NCBI GenBank assembly: GCA_004193545.1
Contig: RPGO01000026.1
Location: 1-64,000, forward strand
DNA from: Candidatus Argoarchaeum ethanivorans
GTDB lineage: Archaea > Halobacteriota > Methanosarcinia > Methanosarcinales > EX4572-44
Direction: 5' to 3'
DNA length: 64,000 nucleotides
Shown: in pieces, positions 8,979 through 19,288 of the stretch
Numbering within the stretch: position 1 is the first letter of the stretch
Layout of the letters: every line of letters begins with the position of its first letter
Notes under the pieces: model-generated
Databases searched by the model: none
What the model saw: the letters and a program-made list of their open reading frames with translations, nothing else
What the model was told of the DNA's origin: nothing
Made by a program: the position numbers and the translations under genes

Positions 8979-9161
8979 ATGAAACGTGATTTGATGGATA
9001 TTCTGTGCTGCCCAATGTGTAAAGGTGATCTCAAACTTACTGTTGTTGATGAGAAAGAAGAAGAGATCATTACAGGCTCTCTAAAGTGTGAAAAATGTTC
9101 TGAAGTGTACCCAATTGAAGATGGCATTCCCAATATGCTTCCACCTGATCTTCGCGAGTAA
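8979..9161 (+). CDS. Trm112-like zinc-ribbon protein
   Basis: A 60-residue Trm112/UPF0434-family protein. It has CCPMCKGDL near the N-terminus and LKCEKCSEVYPIEDGIPNML, the diagnostic C-terminal motif. In archaea and eukaryotes Trm112 activates several tRNA, rRNA and release-factor methyltransferases by forming heterodimers. Two Cys pairs could bind one zinc. It ends 5 bp before the next gene, so the two are co-transcribed. Confidence 0.85.
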   Translation: MKRDLMDILCCPMCKGDLKLTVVDEKEEEIITGSLKCEKCSEVYPIEDGIPNMLPPDLRE

Positions 9162-9166
9162 CAAAG

Positions 9167-9544
9167 ATGTATCAGCTGGTAGTTAATATACAGCTTAGAA
9201 AGGATGGCATTTTTGTTATGGGACGTGGACGAGCCCGTCTTCTGCAGTTAATCGATGAAAAAAAATCGATTTCAAAGGCGGCTGAAGAACTGAAGATGGC
9301 ATATCGACATGCATGGGGCATTCTCAGAAAAATGAAAGAAGATGTGGGTGTTGATGTCGTGGAATCCTCAAGAGGCAGTGTGGGCGGAACCGTCCTAACG
9401 GAAGACGGCAGAAAACTTCTTGAAAAATATGAGAGTCTGGTTGAACAAATTAAAACCTGTCTTGAGGATCGGTCAGTATCCCAAGAAGAAATCGACCAAT
9501 ATTCGGTAGGCGCCCATCTCGACTACTCCGTAGTCGAGAGTTAA
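9167..9544 (+). CDS. ModE-type winged-helix regulator
   Basis: A 125-residue protein with the ModE N-terminal LysR-like winged helix: GRGRARLLQLIDEKKSISKA, then AAEELKMAYRHAWGILRKM (recognition helix), then GGTVLTEDGRKLLEKYE. It lacks the TOBE molybdate-binding domain, as in many short archaeal forms, so it may sense molybdate through a partner or not at all. Its last residues (about LDYSVVES and stop) are encoded by an intergenic hairpin element (9518-9538), so the natural C-terminus was probably altered by insertion. Location beside moeA supports a molybdenum/tungsten role. Confidence 0.85.
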   Translation: MYQLVVNIQLRKDGIFVMGRGRARLLQLIDEKKSISKAAEELKMAYRHAWGILRKMKEDVGVDVVESSRGSVGGTVLTEDGRKLLEKYESLVEQIKTCLEDRSVSQEEIDQYSVGAHLDYSVVES

Positions 9545-9586
9545 AAGGTTACCGGTATTATATTTCTGCACAACGAAGTTGTGCAG
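9518..9586. repeat. Two short hairpin elements of the dispersed palindrome family
   Basis: Hairpin 1 at 9518-9538 has a 9-bp perfect stem CTCGACTAC with loop TCC. Hairpin 2 at 9566-9586 has a 9-bp stem CTGCACAAC with loop GAA. The same pair, in the same order, recurs at 23148-23204, so this is one composite element. It lies between convergent genes and could also terminate transcription. Confidence 0.85.
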
Positions 9587-9590
9587 TGCT

Positions 9591-10742
9591 TTAACTTTCT
9601 TGCGACACCAAACCTCCTGCTGTAAATTGCAGGTGATCTTCCAGACTCTTCTTAAGTGTTGTTACACCTGAACTTCGAAGGAAGAAACACGGTATGCCTT
9701 TCTGTTTGCATGCCTTCTTTATATGGCGACAGGCATTGTGGCTGTTTATATCGACAGGGCAGAATACCATATCTGTTCTTCCAACAATGCTTCTTATTTC
9801 ACTTTTTTGTGGGCAGTGTCCTGGATGGTAACAGAAGTTGCACCCGAACGATTCGACCAGCCCCCTATAGTGAGGAGCAAGTGGTTCAACACCACCGATA
9901 TACATGACTTTCACACCTGTCAAATATGGACATTCTTTGCTTTCTTTGATAGGTATTTCTTCAACATCTTTTTCATTTTCTGATACCGCATTCTTTGCAT
10001 CTTCAACCCCAAGTTTTTCAGTTAGTTGTTTAACTTCTATGATTAGTAAATCTCTCTCCTTTTTTAAAGATTTGATCTGTTCAAGTGCTGTTTCGTTCTC
10101 AGCATTCTTTGTCTCATCTTTTAACTGTTCGTTTGACTCTTGCATTTCCTGCAAGGCGTCTGCGATCTGTAGTTTATCCTCTTTCACTGCATCCATTTCA
10201 GATTTTACAATCTCTAACCTCTTTTTCAGCCGGTTAAGATTCTTTTCAAGTCTCTCGTTCAATGAGCGAGTGTTATTTAACTCACTGAGCACGCATTCAG
10301 GATTGTTGTGCAGCGTTCTTGAAAGTTCATCATAGAACCGCAGCGCTTCATGTTCTTTGATGTGAATCGCTGCAATGATTTGTTCTTCGATGCTGTTATC
10401 TTCACGTTGATCCTACACAGCAAACCAGATAAAAGCCGAAAGTGGGATGTCTGTGCATGTCTTCCCCTGTTCAATGAGTTTAACAACATCCTGGTTTTTA
10501 ATTTTTTCTTTGTATGGTTCAAATCGTTTATTGAGTACAGCACCCATATTCTTTGATGCCTGTGTCTTGTTTGCACAGACGTCGATTAATTGTTGATGCA
10601 TCGCTGAAGCTTGCAGTAAATCTCCATTATTAGATAGTTTCAACTCCCTGAAGAGTTTCTTTAGCTCCATTTCGTTAAACGTTAGTCCCAGTATCCTGCA
10701 AACAGTGAATGGCTGCAGCTCCCAAATTCGCTTTCCTGCCAC
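9591..10742 (-). pseudogene. DUF2325 coiled-coil protein interrupted by an in-frame TAG
   Basis: One 382-codon reading frame runs from a GTG at 10742 to 9591, with a single in-frame TAG at 10413-10415. The part before the TAG (KRIWELQPFTVCRILGLTFN to LSAFIWFAV) and after it (DQREDNSIEEQIIAAIHIKE onward) fit together like known full-length DUF2325 proteins. A long coiled coil (about residues 150-275) is followed by the DUF2325 domain (VKVMYIGGVEPLAPHYRGLV, CYHPGH, DMVFCPVDINSHNA). Homologues have an alpha-helical first part and this Cys/His-rich tail; function is unknown. The stop may be a nonsense mutation, or pyrrolysine readthrough if the organism has Pyl machinery (not seen here). Without readthrough, 109-aa and roughly 233-aa pieces would be made. 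Confidence 0.75.
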
Positions 10743-10753
10743 CGTTTAGCACC

Positions 10754-10912
10754 TCATGATGCTTGATAGGTTTTGCAATTCTTGTTTAACAGTGCTCTAT
10801 GCACATGCCTGACATTGCCCACTTCTTTTCGGTAATTCTTAATGTCTTCATCTGACATCTTTTGAAGCAACTGCATGATTTCTTCTATCAACCATCTTAC
10901 TTCATTATCCAT
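10754..10912 (-). CDS. Small ORF (52 aa) upstream of the DUF2325 gene
   Basis: ATG at 10912 to TGA at 10754 encodes MDNEVRWLIEEIMQLLQKMS and a basic tail ending in KNCKTYQAS. It is acidic and helical at first, then basic. It ends 11 bp before the GTG start of the DUF2325 gene, in the same direction, so it is likely the first cistron of that unit. I do not recognise a family. Confidence 0.5.
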   Translation of the reverse strand: MDNEVRWLIEEIMQLLQKMSDEDIKNYRKEVGNVRHVHRALLNKNCKTYQAS

Positions 10913-11051
10913 TTATTGCACCTTCTTAATTCTTGCATATTACATACCTGATACAATTAGGTATAAAAATAACATTCCCTAAAAAAGCTTGGTTTTACTA
11001 AAAAAACCTAAAAAAAGTAGATTTAATCCAAAAAACCTAAATTTTGTATCA

Positions 11052-11147
11052 TGGCGGGCGCGAAGGGATTTGAACCCTCGAATTGCAGCTTTCTCCTGCA
11101 AAAGTTTGCTTAGGAGGCTGCCGCCATATCCACTAGGCTACGCGCCC
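11052..11147 (-). tRNA. tRNA-Arg(CCT) with an intron of about 20 nt, CCA encoded
   Basis: Read on the minus strand, the acceptor stem is GGGCGCG at 11147-11141, pairing with CGCGCCC, then discriminator G and CCA. The D arm is GCCTAGTGGATATGGC, the T arm GAGGGTTCAAATCCC. The anticodon stem GCAGC/GCTGC carries the loop CTCCTAA, giving anticodon CCT. About 20 nt between position 37 and 38 form an internal hairpin (GCAAA/TTTGC). CTCC of the anticodon loop can pair with GGAG in the intron, the canonical archaeal bulge-helix-bulge for the splicing endonuclease. It lies directly downstream of priL. Confidence 0.93.
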
Positions 11148-11148
11148 T

Positions 11149-12186
11149 TTATGATCTGTGTTTGTGTGTTTCAAGCCATCCTTTTCTTCGGTAATAATTT
11201 AATGGGTGTGATATTTTATCACATAAACGGTTTTTACCTATACAATTGCCAAAGGTTGCCATGGTGGTACAGGACGGCGGGGTGTACGTTGTCCCCCCTG
11301 ATCCTGCTATGTGCTCAATCTGGTAGCGTGTTTTTTCGGCATCAAAGTCCGGAGAGGATGCAAATAGTTCGATTATTGCATCAACGCTCATTCCGATAGT
11401 CACAAGAAAAGAGGTAAGAGCAAACCGTGTGGAATGAGAGATGTTTATGCCTGCCTGTACTGTTTTTATAGCGTATGCGATGCAGGGGGGGAAATATTCC
11501 TGGTTAACCTTTCCAAGATCATATACTATGTCCTGCTGTGTTTGAGAAAGGATTGTCTTGATTTGCTCTGTGCAAGACTCAAGGCTTGTACAGATTTCAT
11601 CTGATACATCAAGTGGCATCCCGTGAAGAACACGTTTTTTTATCTGTTCTTCGAGTAGACGTATAAAATCCTTGTTGTTTATTGTTACAGACCCTTTGTC
11701 AAGACGTCGGTTTGTCAGTTTCCATTTCCGTTCTTTTATAGAGTGTGCTGTCTGAACATATTCTGCAAAATGTATATATAAAAATTGTTTTTTTTCGATT
11801 ATTGAATGCAGGTTTAATTCCTTTGCCACTTTTTTAAGCTGCTCTGTTTTTTCCTGTTTCAGGTTTTTTGATGCTTCTTTTGATTCTGCTATTGCATATC
11901 TCTGTGTCAGATGCGGGTTATCCATACAGGATAGTATCATTCGTGTGATTGGATAGGATAGTAATTGCATCTCAGATTCCGTAATATCTTCCTTTTGTGT
12001 TCTTGATAGTGTTCCGTGTATTGCACCTGTTATGTCAGCCATTGATTTTTGTATGATGTTTTCAAAAACAGGAGATGTGGTTACTTCTGTTACCCCAATG
12101 TTCAAATTTTTTATATATGAAGCTGCTGCTGGTAAAAAAGGATATATTGCAAGAGTGGTCACCGATATGCTATCTCTTGCACCCAT
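11149..12186 (-). CDS. priL: DNA primase large subunit PriL
   Basis: A 345-residue PriL, partner of the catalytic PriS in RNA/DNA primer synthesis. The C-terminal Fe-S domain has the expected four cysteines: Cys235 (YFPPC), Cys306, Cys315 and Cys322 (SCTTMATFGNC...RLC), followed by HPLNYYRRKG. The helical N-terminal half matches family length. It starts 5 bp after the PCNA stop, an arrangement seen in other euryarchaea, so clamp and primase are co-expressed. It ends 1 bp from the tRNA gene. Confidence 0.95.
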   Translation of the reverse strand: MGARDSISVTTLAIYPFLPAAASYIKNLNIGVTEVTTSPVFENIIQKSMADITGAIHGTLSRTQKEDITESEMQLLSYPITRMILSCMDNPHLTQRYAIAESKEASKNLKQEKTEQLKKVAKELNLHSIIEKKQFLYIHFAEYVQTAHSIKERKWKLTNRRLDKGSVTINNKDFIRLLEEQIKKRVLHGMPLDVSDEICTSLESCTEQIKTILSQTQQDIVYDLGKVNQEYFPPCIAYAIKTVQAGINISHSTRFALTSFLVTIGMSVDAIIELFASSPDFDAEKTRYQIEHIAGSGGTTYTPPSCTTMATFGNCIGKNRLCDKISHPLNYYRRKGWLETHKHRS

Positions 12187-12191
12187 GTTTC

Positions 12192-12938
12192 TTAATCAGA
12201 TTCCACCCGCGGTGCTATCAGGTAGCTTACTTCACCGCATCCATCTGCTATAGTGAACTGTATCTTAACAGGATGGTCATTGGCAAGATTGATACGTACT
12301 TCATTTGCTTTTCCAAGTGTTTTGCCAATATCAAGGAGATACTCGATGCTGAACAAGCTTCGTGCATCAGTTTCGCTTTGAAGTGTAATTAGCTCATCCT
12401 TTGAAAGGGTGAGTTGTACGTGGTCTGTATCACCTTCTGCTTCTAATATGAATGCTGCCAGATTATTGTCCACTTTCATCCATAGATAGCTGCCGACCTT
12501 GTCCGCTGCTTTTATTGCTCTCACTAGTACACTTCCAGGTAGTATGATTTGTGAAGGAAGCTCAAGCTTTGGTATCTTTGGCTCTTTTCGAACCGTGCTT
12601 GGATCAAGCAGTGATGTGGTGTAAGAGAGGTCGCCGATGTGTATCAAAAGTTTATGACCTGTCTCGTCGAGTTGCAGGTTGACGACGTCGTCTTTTCGAG
12701 ACATTGCAAGAAGGTCAAGTAATTTTTTAAGATCAACTCCAATCTCCCCCTCGCTTGCTTCATAATTGATGAATGCTTCACGCTGCAATTCGAGGGTGAC
12801 CATTGCCACGTTTGCAGGATCTACTGCCCGAATAGTGAACCCTTCTGGTGTGAAATTGAGTTTGCATTCATCCACCAGCACCTCTGCTGCTTCAAGTGCC
12901 TCTTTTAGTTTATCTGATTCTATTTCTAAGCTAAACAT
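12192..12938 (-). CDS. pcn: DNA polymerase sliding clamp PCNA
   Basis: A 248-residue PCNA. Features include LEVLVDECKLNF-like N-terminal strands (here VLVDECKLNFTPEGFTIRAV with DPANVAMVTLEL), the inter-domain connector near residues 120-130, and a C-terminal KIQFTIADGCGEVSYLIAPR, the standard ending of archaeal clamps. It forms a ring that tethers polymerase B/D, ligase and Fen1 to DNA. It is first gene of the pcn-priL pair. Its upstream region holds a small hairpin flanked by a 16-bp direct duplication. Confidence 0.97.
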   Translation of the reverse strand: MFSLEIESDKLKEALEAAEVLVDECKLNFTPEGFTIRAVDPANVAMVTLELQREAFINYEASEGEIGVDLKKLLDLLAMSRKDDVVNLQLDETGHKLLIHIGDLSYTTSLLDPSTVRKEPKIPKLELPSQIILPGSVLVRAIKAADKVGSYLWMKVDNNLAAFILEAEGDTDHVQLTLSKDELITLQSETDARSLFSIEYLLDIGKTLGKANEVRINLANDHPVKIQFTIADGCGEVSYLIAPRVESD

Positions 12939-12951
12939 ACATCTCTTTTCT

Positions 12952-13007
12952 CCTTTTATGTTGTGCCGCCCTGCAAAACAAAGCTTTGCAGCCTTTTATG
13001 TTGTGCC
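12952..13007. repeat. Hairpin insert flanked by 16-bp direct duplication
   Basis: CCTTTTATGTTGTGCC occurs at 12952-12967 and again at 12992-13007. The 24-bp sequence between them contains a hairpin with arms CTGCAAA/TTTGCAG. It lies just upstream of the pcn start, in its leader. The duplication on both sides looks like a target duplication. Confidence 0.85.
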
Positions 13008-13052
13008 ATCTTTTATAAGTATCGTTGTCTGTGCGTGATTATATAAAAGTAT

Positions 13053-14372
13053 CTACGCATCTGCGGCAATTCGTGCAATCATAATTGCCTTCTTTGCCAC
13101 AGATAATGCGTCAGTCCCGAGAAGTCGTATCATTGCCTCCTTTCCAACACCTCCTTCATCGTAAATGACATCAGGCGCCTTAGCAGCATGCAAAAAGGCA
13201 TACGATGTGCCCCAGTCCATTGTTTTAGTCAAAGGAGGTTCATCTTCGCGAGAAAAAGACACAGTGTTGAGTTTGAGCTTGTTGCACGCATCAAGGATTT
13301 CAGGCGTGAACCGTATGTTCATTGCAGCACGAAGAACGGGATTAAATCGTAAGGCAGAAATGATAATGCGTGCCACATGCCTGCTTGCCCCAAAACCAAT
13401 ACATCCGGTAAGGTGCATTCTATCACGTAACCTAACTATCCGCCCTTCAACAGCAGCCACATCACCTTGTGTTGATGCTTCCTGTATTGCCATTGCGATA
13501 TTGCATCCAACCTCTGGAAGCAGCAGTACGCATTCACTGCATTCTTGCAACTCTTTAACAGCACGAGCAAGGTTTTGCAAAACATTAAAACGATCAGCAT
13601 CCTCGATGATTCGATGCATCTGGTTGACAGGTGATACGCCGCTACCAACCGGTCTACTTGAAGAAATAGCGTCAATGACAAAATTTTTTGCCTTCTTTGC
13701 AGCATCAAATATATCATCACCAAGCATCAGATTTGCTGTTAGCGCTGCAGAATAGGTGCAGCCTGCACCATGTGTGCCGCCCTCAACGCTACCATTGATA
13801 ACCTTGAAACGACCTTCAGAGAGCACCACATCCCTGCAATCAAGATGTCCCCCAGTGATTACCACTGCTTTTGCTCCAATCTCGCACAACTTTAAAGCTG
13901 CACGTTTTGCATCATCAACACTGGTTATTGTAACACCTGTTAATGTTTGTGCTTCAAATTTATTTGGAGTGACTGCAAAAGCATCCTTGATTAAATCTTT
14001 CAATGATAAAAGAGCGTCAGTGGGGAGCAAATTTCCACCTGCCTCAGCGCTCATTACAGGATCGACAACATACGAAACATCGCGTTTTTTTAGATACTTG
14101 CCTACAGCACGAATTGTCTCACTGCTGTAAAGCATGCCTATTTTTGCAAATTCCACATCAAAATCAGAGAATACACTTTCGAGCTGTTCAACCACAACTT
14201 CTGCTGGCAGAGGAAACACGTGTTGAACTCCGTGCGTGTTTTGAGAAGTGACAGCAGTAATTGCACAAACAGCATGCACACCACAAGCAGCAAAGGTTTT
14301 AATATCTGCCTGCACACCAGCTCCACCCCCAGAGTCGGAACCAGCTATGGTAAGAAGAGCGGGATTTTTCAT
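13053..14372 (-). CDS. thiDN: Bifunctional HMP kinase/HMP-P kinase and thiamine-phosphate synthase (ThiD-ThiN)
   Basis: I place the start at ATG 14372 ([19 protein letters not shown]) because the open frame upstream to 14519 is low-complexity repeat sequence. The ThiD domain (about residues 1-260) has [17 protein letters not shown] and [14 protein letters not shown], and the anion-hole GTHGAGC motif (here [13 protein letters not shown]). It makes HMP pyrophosphate. The C-terminal domain (about 270-439) is ThiN ([27 protein letters not shown]), which couples HMP-PP and thiazole phosphate and replaces ThiE in many archaea. Confidence 0.93.
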   Translation of the reverse strand: MKNPALLTIAGSDSGGGAGVQADIKTFAACGVHAVCAITAVTSQNTHGVQHVFPLPAEVVVEQLESVFSDFDVEFAKIGMLYSSETIRAVGKYLKKRDVSYVVDPVMSAEAGGNLLPTDALLSLKDLIKDAFAVTPNKFEAQTLTGVTITSVDDAKRAALKLCEIGAKAVVITGGHLDCRDVVLSEGRFKVINGSVEGGTHGAGCTYSAALTANLMLGDDIFDAAKKAKNFVIDAISSSRPVGSGVSPVNQMHRIIEDADRFNVLQNLARAVKELQECSECVLLLPEVGCNIAMAIQEASTQGDVAAVEGRIVRLRDRMHLTGCIGFGASRHVARIIISALRFNPVLRAAMNIRFTPEILDACNKLKLNTVSFSREDEPPLTKTMDWGTSYAFLHAAKAPDVIYDEGGVGKEAMIRLLGTDALSVAKKAIMIARIAADA

Positions 14373-14692
14373 TAGTAAATTCAATGATTTGTCGGTACAT
14401 AAATTTTTCTGAAAATGGGAAGTCTGTAAGCAGCATTTGAAAAGCTCAAGAAACTGCAAACTTAATTGTGCAGCCACACAACTCCGTGTGCGGAAATACT
14501 TCTCGATTGCGAGAAGCACTGAACAACTCCGTTGTGCAAAAAATAATTCTTGATTACAAAGTAATCAAGTTGCGAAGCAATCGAGTGCGTCAAGAACATT
14601 CGAAACAAAGATATGCTTTAAGGTTCCTGTGGTAAGTGTGACCATCGCTGCTACTGTGTGGATGTATATACAATAAAGAGGTTTATAAAGAG
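14373..14692. other. Intergenic region of hairpin elements between thiDN and argC
   Basis: No gene recognised. Bases 14470-14600 hold at least four short hairpins of the dispersed family, including CACAACTCCGTGTG-like, TTCTCGATTGCGAGAA, ACAACTCCGTTGT and CTTGATTACAAAGTAATCAAG-type stems, one after another. It probably contains the divergent promoters; a TATA-like TATATACAATAAAG lies at about 14664-14677 before argC. Confidence 0.6.
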
Positions 14693-15712
14693 ATGAAAAA
14701 AATGATTAAGGTTGGCATTGTCGGAGGCTCAGGCTATACTGGTGGTGAACTGCTGCGACTGTTATCTTTTCACCCGGGGGCAGAGGTTGTTGCAGTCACA
14801 TCAAGACGTTTTGATGGAATGCCTGTGTCAGGCGTGCATGCTCATCTTGATAAAATATATGACCTGTATTTTGAAAATCTTTCACCGGGAGAGATTGCAG
14901 GTCGGTGCGATGTAGTGTTTACTGCTGTCCCCCATGGAAGTGCTATGAAAATTGTTCCTGAATTATTAGATTCAACCAGGGTTATTGATTTGAGTGCTGA
15001 CTATCGCCTGCCACCCCCCATCTTTGAAACGGTTTATGGACTTACCCATTGTGATTCAAGAGAGGCTGTTTACGGCATTCCGGAGCTTTATGATGTTAGA
15101 GGTCATGCGTTGATTGCAAATCCTGGTTGCTATCCCACTGGCGCTATTCTTGCAGCAGCACCTCTTGCAAGCGAAAGATTGCTAACTTCCGCGGTGTTTG
15201 ATTCAAAGTCAGGTATTTCCGGTGCCGGGGCAGAGCCAACCGCAGTAAGCCATTATCCTAACATGGCTGAAAACATACAGGCTTATAAACTTACCACTCA
15301 CAGGCACACTGCTGAAATCGTACAGGAGCTAACACGTTTTGACGAGACGTTACAACACAGTATATGTTTCACGCCGCACATTATACCTTCTGTTAGAGGC
15401 ATTCTGACAACAGCACACCTTTTCACAGAAAAACAACTGACCAGCGAGGAGGTTGTGTACCTGTACAAAGAGTTCTACAGGGACAAGCCATTTATTCGAT
15501 TAAGAGAAAACATCCCCTCCCTTCCAGGAGTTCGCGGCTCCAATTTCTGCGACATACACATCGAGGTTGATAAGGCAACTAACAGAGTGGTTGTGATATC
15601 AGTGATTGATAATCTTGTCAAGGGTGCATCAGGACAGGCAATACAAAACATGAACAAGATGTTTGACCTTGATGAAGTCACAGGATTGTGGTATGGTGGG
15701 CTTGCACCATAA
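14693..15712 (+). CDS. argC: N-acetyl-gamma-glutamyl-phosphate reductase
   Basis: A 339-residue ArgC, the third step of ornithine/arginine synthesis. The NADP-binding GIVGGSGYTGGELLRLL is at the N-terminus; the catalytic cysteine is in ANPGCYPTGA; the GISGAGAEPT loop follows. Length is normal. An alternative ATG lies at 14702. It is separated from argJ by a CBS-domain gene, in the same direction. The related archaeal LysY role (lysine/ornithine dual use) cannot be excluded from sequence alone. Confidence 0.95.
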   Translation: MKKMIKVGIVGGSGYTGGELLRLLSFHPGAEVVAVTSRRFDGMPVSGVHAHLDKIYDLYFENLSPGEIAGRCDVVFTAVPHGSAMKIVPELLDSTRVIDLSADYRLPPPIFETVYGLTHCDSREAVYGIPELYDVRGHALIANPGCYPTGAILAAAPLASERLLTSAVFDSKSGISGAGAEPTAVSHYPNMAENIQAYKLTTHRHTAEIVQELTRFDETLQHSICFTPHIIPSVRGILTTAHLFTEKQLTSEEVVYLYKEFYRDKPFIRLRENIPSLPGVRGSNFCDIHIEVDKATNRVVVISVIDNLVKGASGQAIQNMNKMFDLDEVTGLWYGGLAP

Positions 15713-15775
15713 ATAAGAGGGATCAAGCACAGTAAGGTAAGAAGAATGGCACAACCTAAGTAGGAGGAATATGAT

Positions 15776-16264
15776 TTGAAAGTCAAAGATGTAATGAACA
15801 CAGATGTAATAACCTGCACACCTGAAGAAACCGTAAAGAACGCAGCACAGGTACTGAAGAAACGCAGAATAAGCGGTCTTCCGGTAGTAAAGAACGATCG
15901 GCTTGTTGGCATAGTAACCGAGACAGACATATTAAAATTATTAAAAAACCCTTCTGTTAGTGAAGACCTGTGGCTTCCAAGCCCCTTTGAAGTGGTAGAG
16001 GTGCCACTGCGAGAGCTCATCGGATGGGAAGAATTGAAGCACAGTCTTGAAAGCATCGAAAACAAACCGGTGGAAAAGATAATGACGAAGAAAGTTTACA
16101 CAGTCTCGCCTGAAGACAGTATCGAAACTGCATCTGAAAAAATGGTAAAACACCGGATAAACCGGCTACCGGTGATAGAAAAAGAGAAGCTTGTCGGGAT
16201 AGTTGCGCGTGGCGACATCATAAAAGCCATATCAGGTGAAGGAAGTGGAAACATTGTCGAGTAA
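15776..16264 (+). CDS. Tandem CBS-domain protein
   Basis: A 162-residue protein made almost entirely of two CBS motifs (KVKDVMNTDVITCTPEETV at the N-terminus; IMTKKVYTVSPEDSIETASE later), which bind adenine nucleotides as a Bateman module. The start is TTG (TTG AAA GTC AAA GAT) preceded by a strong TAGGAGGA ribosome binding site at 15763-15770. It sits between argC and argJ; a regulatory role there is only inference. Confidence 0.9.
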   Translation: MKVKDVMNTDVITCTPEETVKNAAQVLKKRRISGLPVVKNDRLVGIVTETDILKLLKNPSVSEDLWLPSPFEVVEVPLRELIGWEELKHSLESIENKPVEKIMTKKVYTVSPEDSIETASEKMVKHRINRLPVIEKEKLVGIVARGDIIKAISGEGSGNIVE

Positions 16265-16269
16265 AATCT

Positions 16270-16345
16270 GCACACAACGCGAGCAGAGATAACTCTCGAG
16301 TGCGAAGCAATCGAGTGCGCAAGCAATCGAGTTGTGTAGCAATCA
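16270..16345. repeat. Imperfect tandem hairpin-derived sequence before argJ
   Basis: Repeated words GAAGCAATCGAGTGCG, CAAGCAATCGAGTTGTG and TAGCAATCAAGATG occur in series, with CTCGAGTGCGAAG nearby. They are pieces of the window's short-palindrome family, here largely half-sites. They occupy the argJ leader. Confidence 0.6.
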
Positions 16346-16381
16346 AGATGTGATTATAAAAAGGAGGTCAAAACAGATACG

Positions 16382-17551
16382 ATGAAAGAACTTAACAGTG
16401 GAATCTGCGCCATAGAAGGTATCAGCACGTGGGGTATTAAAGAAGGGAAATATGGACTTGCCATAATACGTGCAGATGGTTTCGCAGTTGCTGTCTACAC
16501 ACAGAATAAAGTAATTGCTGCTCCACTGATTGTGACAAAGAAGCATCTTGAAAGCCAGAAAGGGCACATAAAAGCGGTTATTGCAAACAGCGGAAATGCC
16601 AATGCCTGCACAGGTCAAAAAGGAATTGAAGATGCAGAGGAGATGTGCAAAATCCTCGCACAAAAGCTCAATTGCAAAAAAGAAGAGATCCTTGTTGCAT
16701 CAACAGGCATAATCGGGCGACTTCTCCCAGTTGACAAAATAAAACAGCAAATAGACAAAGTGATGCCAGAACTTGCATCAGGAAGTATTGCAAGCCAGAA
16801 AGCAGCAGAAGCAATAATAACCACTGACACCACGATCAAGCAGTTTGCAGTGGAAACCGTGGGGTATGTACACGTTGGCGGCATTGCAAAAGGTGCAGGA
16901 ATGATTGCACCAAATATGGCAACAATGCTCGCTTTTATCTGCACGGATGCATGTCTTCCACATGATGTTCTGCAGGACTGCCTTCAGAAATCCGTAGATA
17001 AAAGCTTTAACATGGTAATCGTTGACGGGGATACCAGCACAAACGACATGGCAATCCTCATAACCACCGAAAAAAAGGAATGCAGCGTAACAGAATTCCA
17101 GCAAGCACTGGACATAACCTGCATCAATCTTGCCAGAATGATGGCAAAAGATGGAGAGGGTGCAACAAAACTAATCGAACTCACAGTAACAGGCGCAGAA
17201 ACACCAGACGACGCAAAAAGGATCGCACGAACGATACTCACATCACCACTTGTAAAAACCGCAATCTTTGGGGAAGACCCAAACTGGGGGCGCATCATCG
17301 CAGCAGCAGGCAGAAGTGGTGCAAACATGAACCAAAAAAAAATAACCCTCGAATTCTCAGACAAGAATGATAGTGTAACAATAATAGACGGGGGGAAGAC
17401 CATCGAAACCACGAGCAAAATTAAAAAGATAATGAAATCAGACACCATTAACATACAACTTGACCTTAACATCGGGAAGGCTACAGCAACAGGCTGGGGA
17501 TGCGACCTTACCTACGAATACGTAAAAATAAATGCAAAATATAGTACATAA
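16382..17551 (+). CDS. argJ: Glutamate N-acetyltransferase ArgJ
   Basis: A 389-residue ArgJ, which moves the acetyl group from acetylornithine to glutamate (and, if bifunctional, uses acetyl-CoA). The self-cleavage site is clear: KGAGMIAPNMATMLAF, where the Thr of MATML becomes the N-terminal nucleophile of the beta chain. GEDPNWGRIIAAAGRSG and a C-terminal NIGKATATGWGCDLTYEYV match the family. A ribosome binding site AAAGGAGGT is 10 bp upstream. It runs in the same direction as cbiG, 9 bp downstream. Confidence 0.95.
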   Translation: MKELNSGICAIEGISTWGIKEGKYGLAIIRADGFAVAVYTQNKVIAAPLIVTKKHLESQKGHIKAVIANSGNANACTGQKGIEDAEEMCKILAQKLNCKKEEILVASTGIIGRLLPVDKIKQQIDKVMPELASGSIASQKAAEAIITTDTTIKQFAVETVGYVHVGGIAKGAGMIAPNMATMLAFICTDACLPHDVLQDCLQKSVDKSFNMVIVDGDTSTNDMAILITTEKKECSVTEFQQALDITCINLARMMAKDGEGATKLIELTVTGAETPDDAKRIARTILTSPLVKTAIFGEDPNWGRIIAAAGRSGANMNQKKITLEFSDKNDSVTIIDGGKTIETTSKIKKIMKSDTINIQLDLNIGKATATGWGCDLTYEYVKINAKYST

Positions 17552-17560
17552 AAACGTTCT

Positions 17561-19220
<1,660 letters not shown>

Positions 19221-19288
19221 TATTGGAGCAACAACACAGAAACCTTCAACTCTTGATTGCGCAGCAATCAAGTGCGCTATAACACCAC

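Noticed and set aside
10989-11399. Plus-strand ORF of 136 codons
   Set aside because: It reads through the tRNA-Arg complement (RARRDLNPRIAAFSCK is the usual false peptide of tRNA genes) and into priL antisense.
14372-14519. N-terminal extension of the ThiD-ThiN ORF
   Set aside because: It is encoded by hairpin elements, and the family starts at [13 protein letters not shown].
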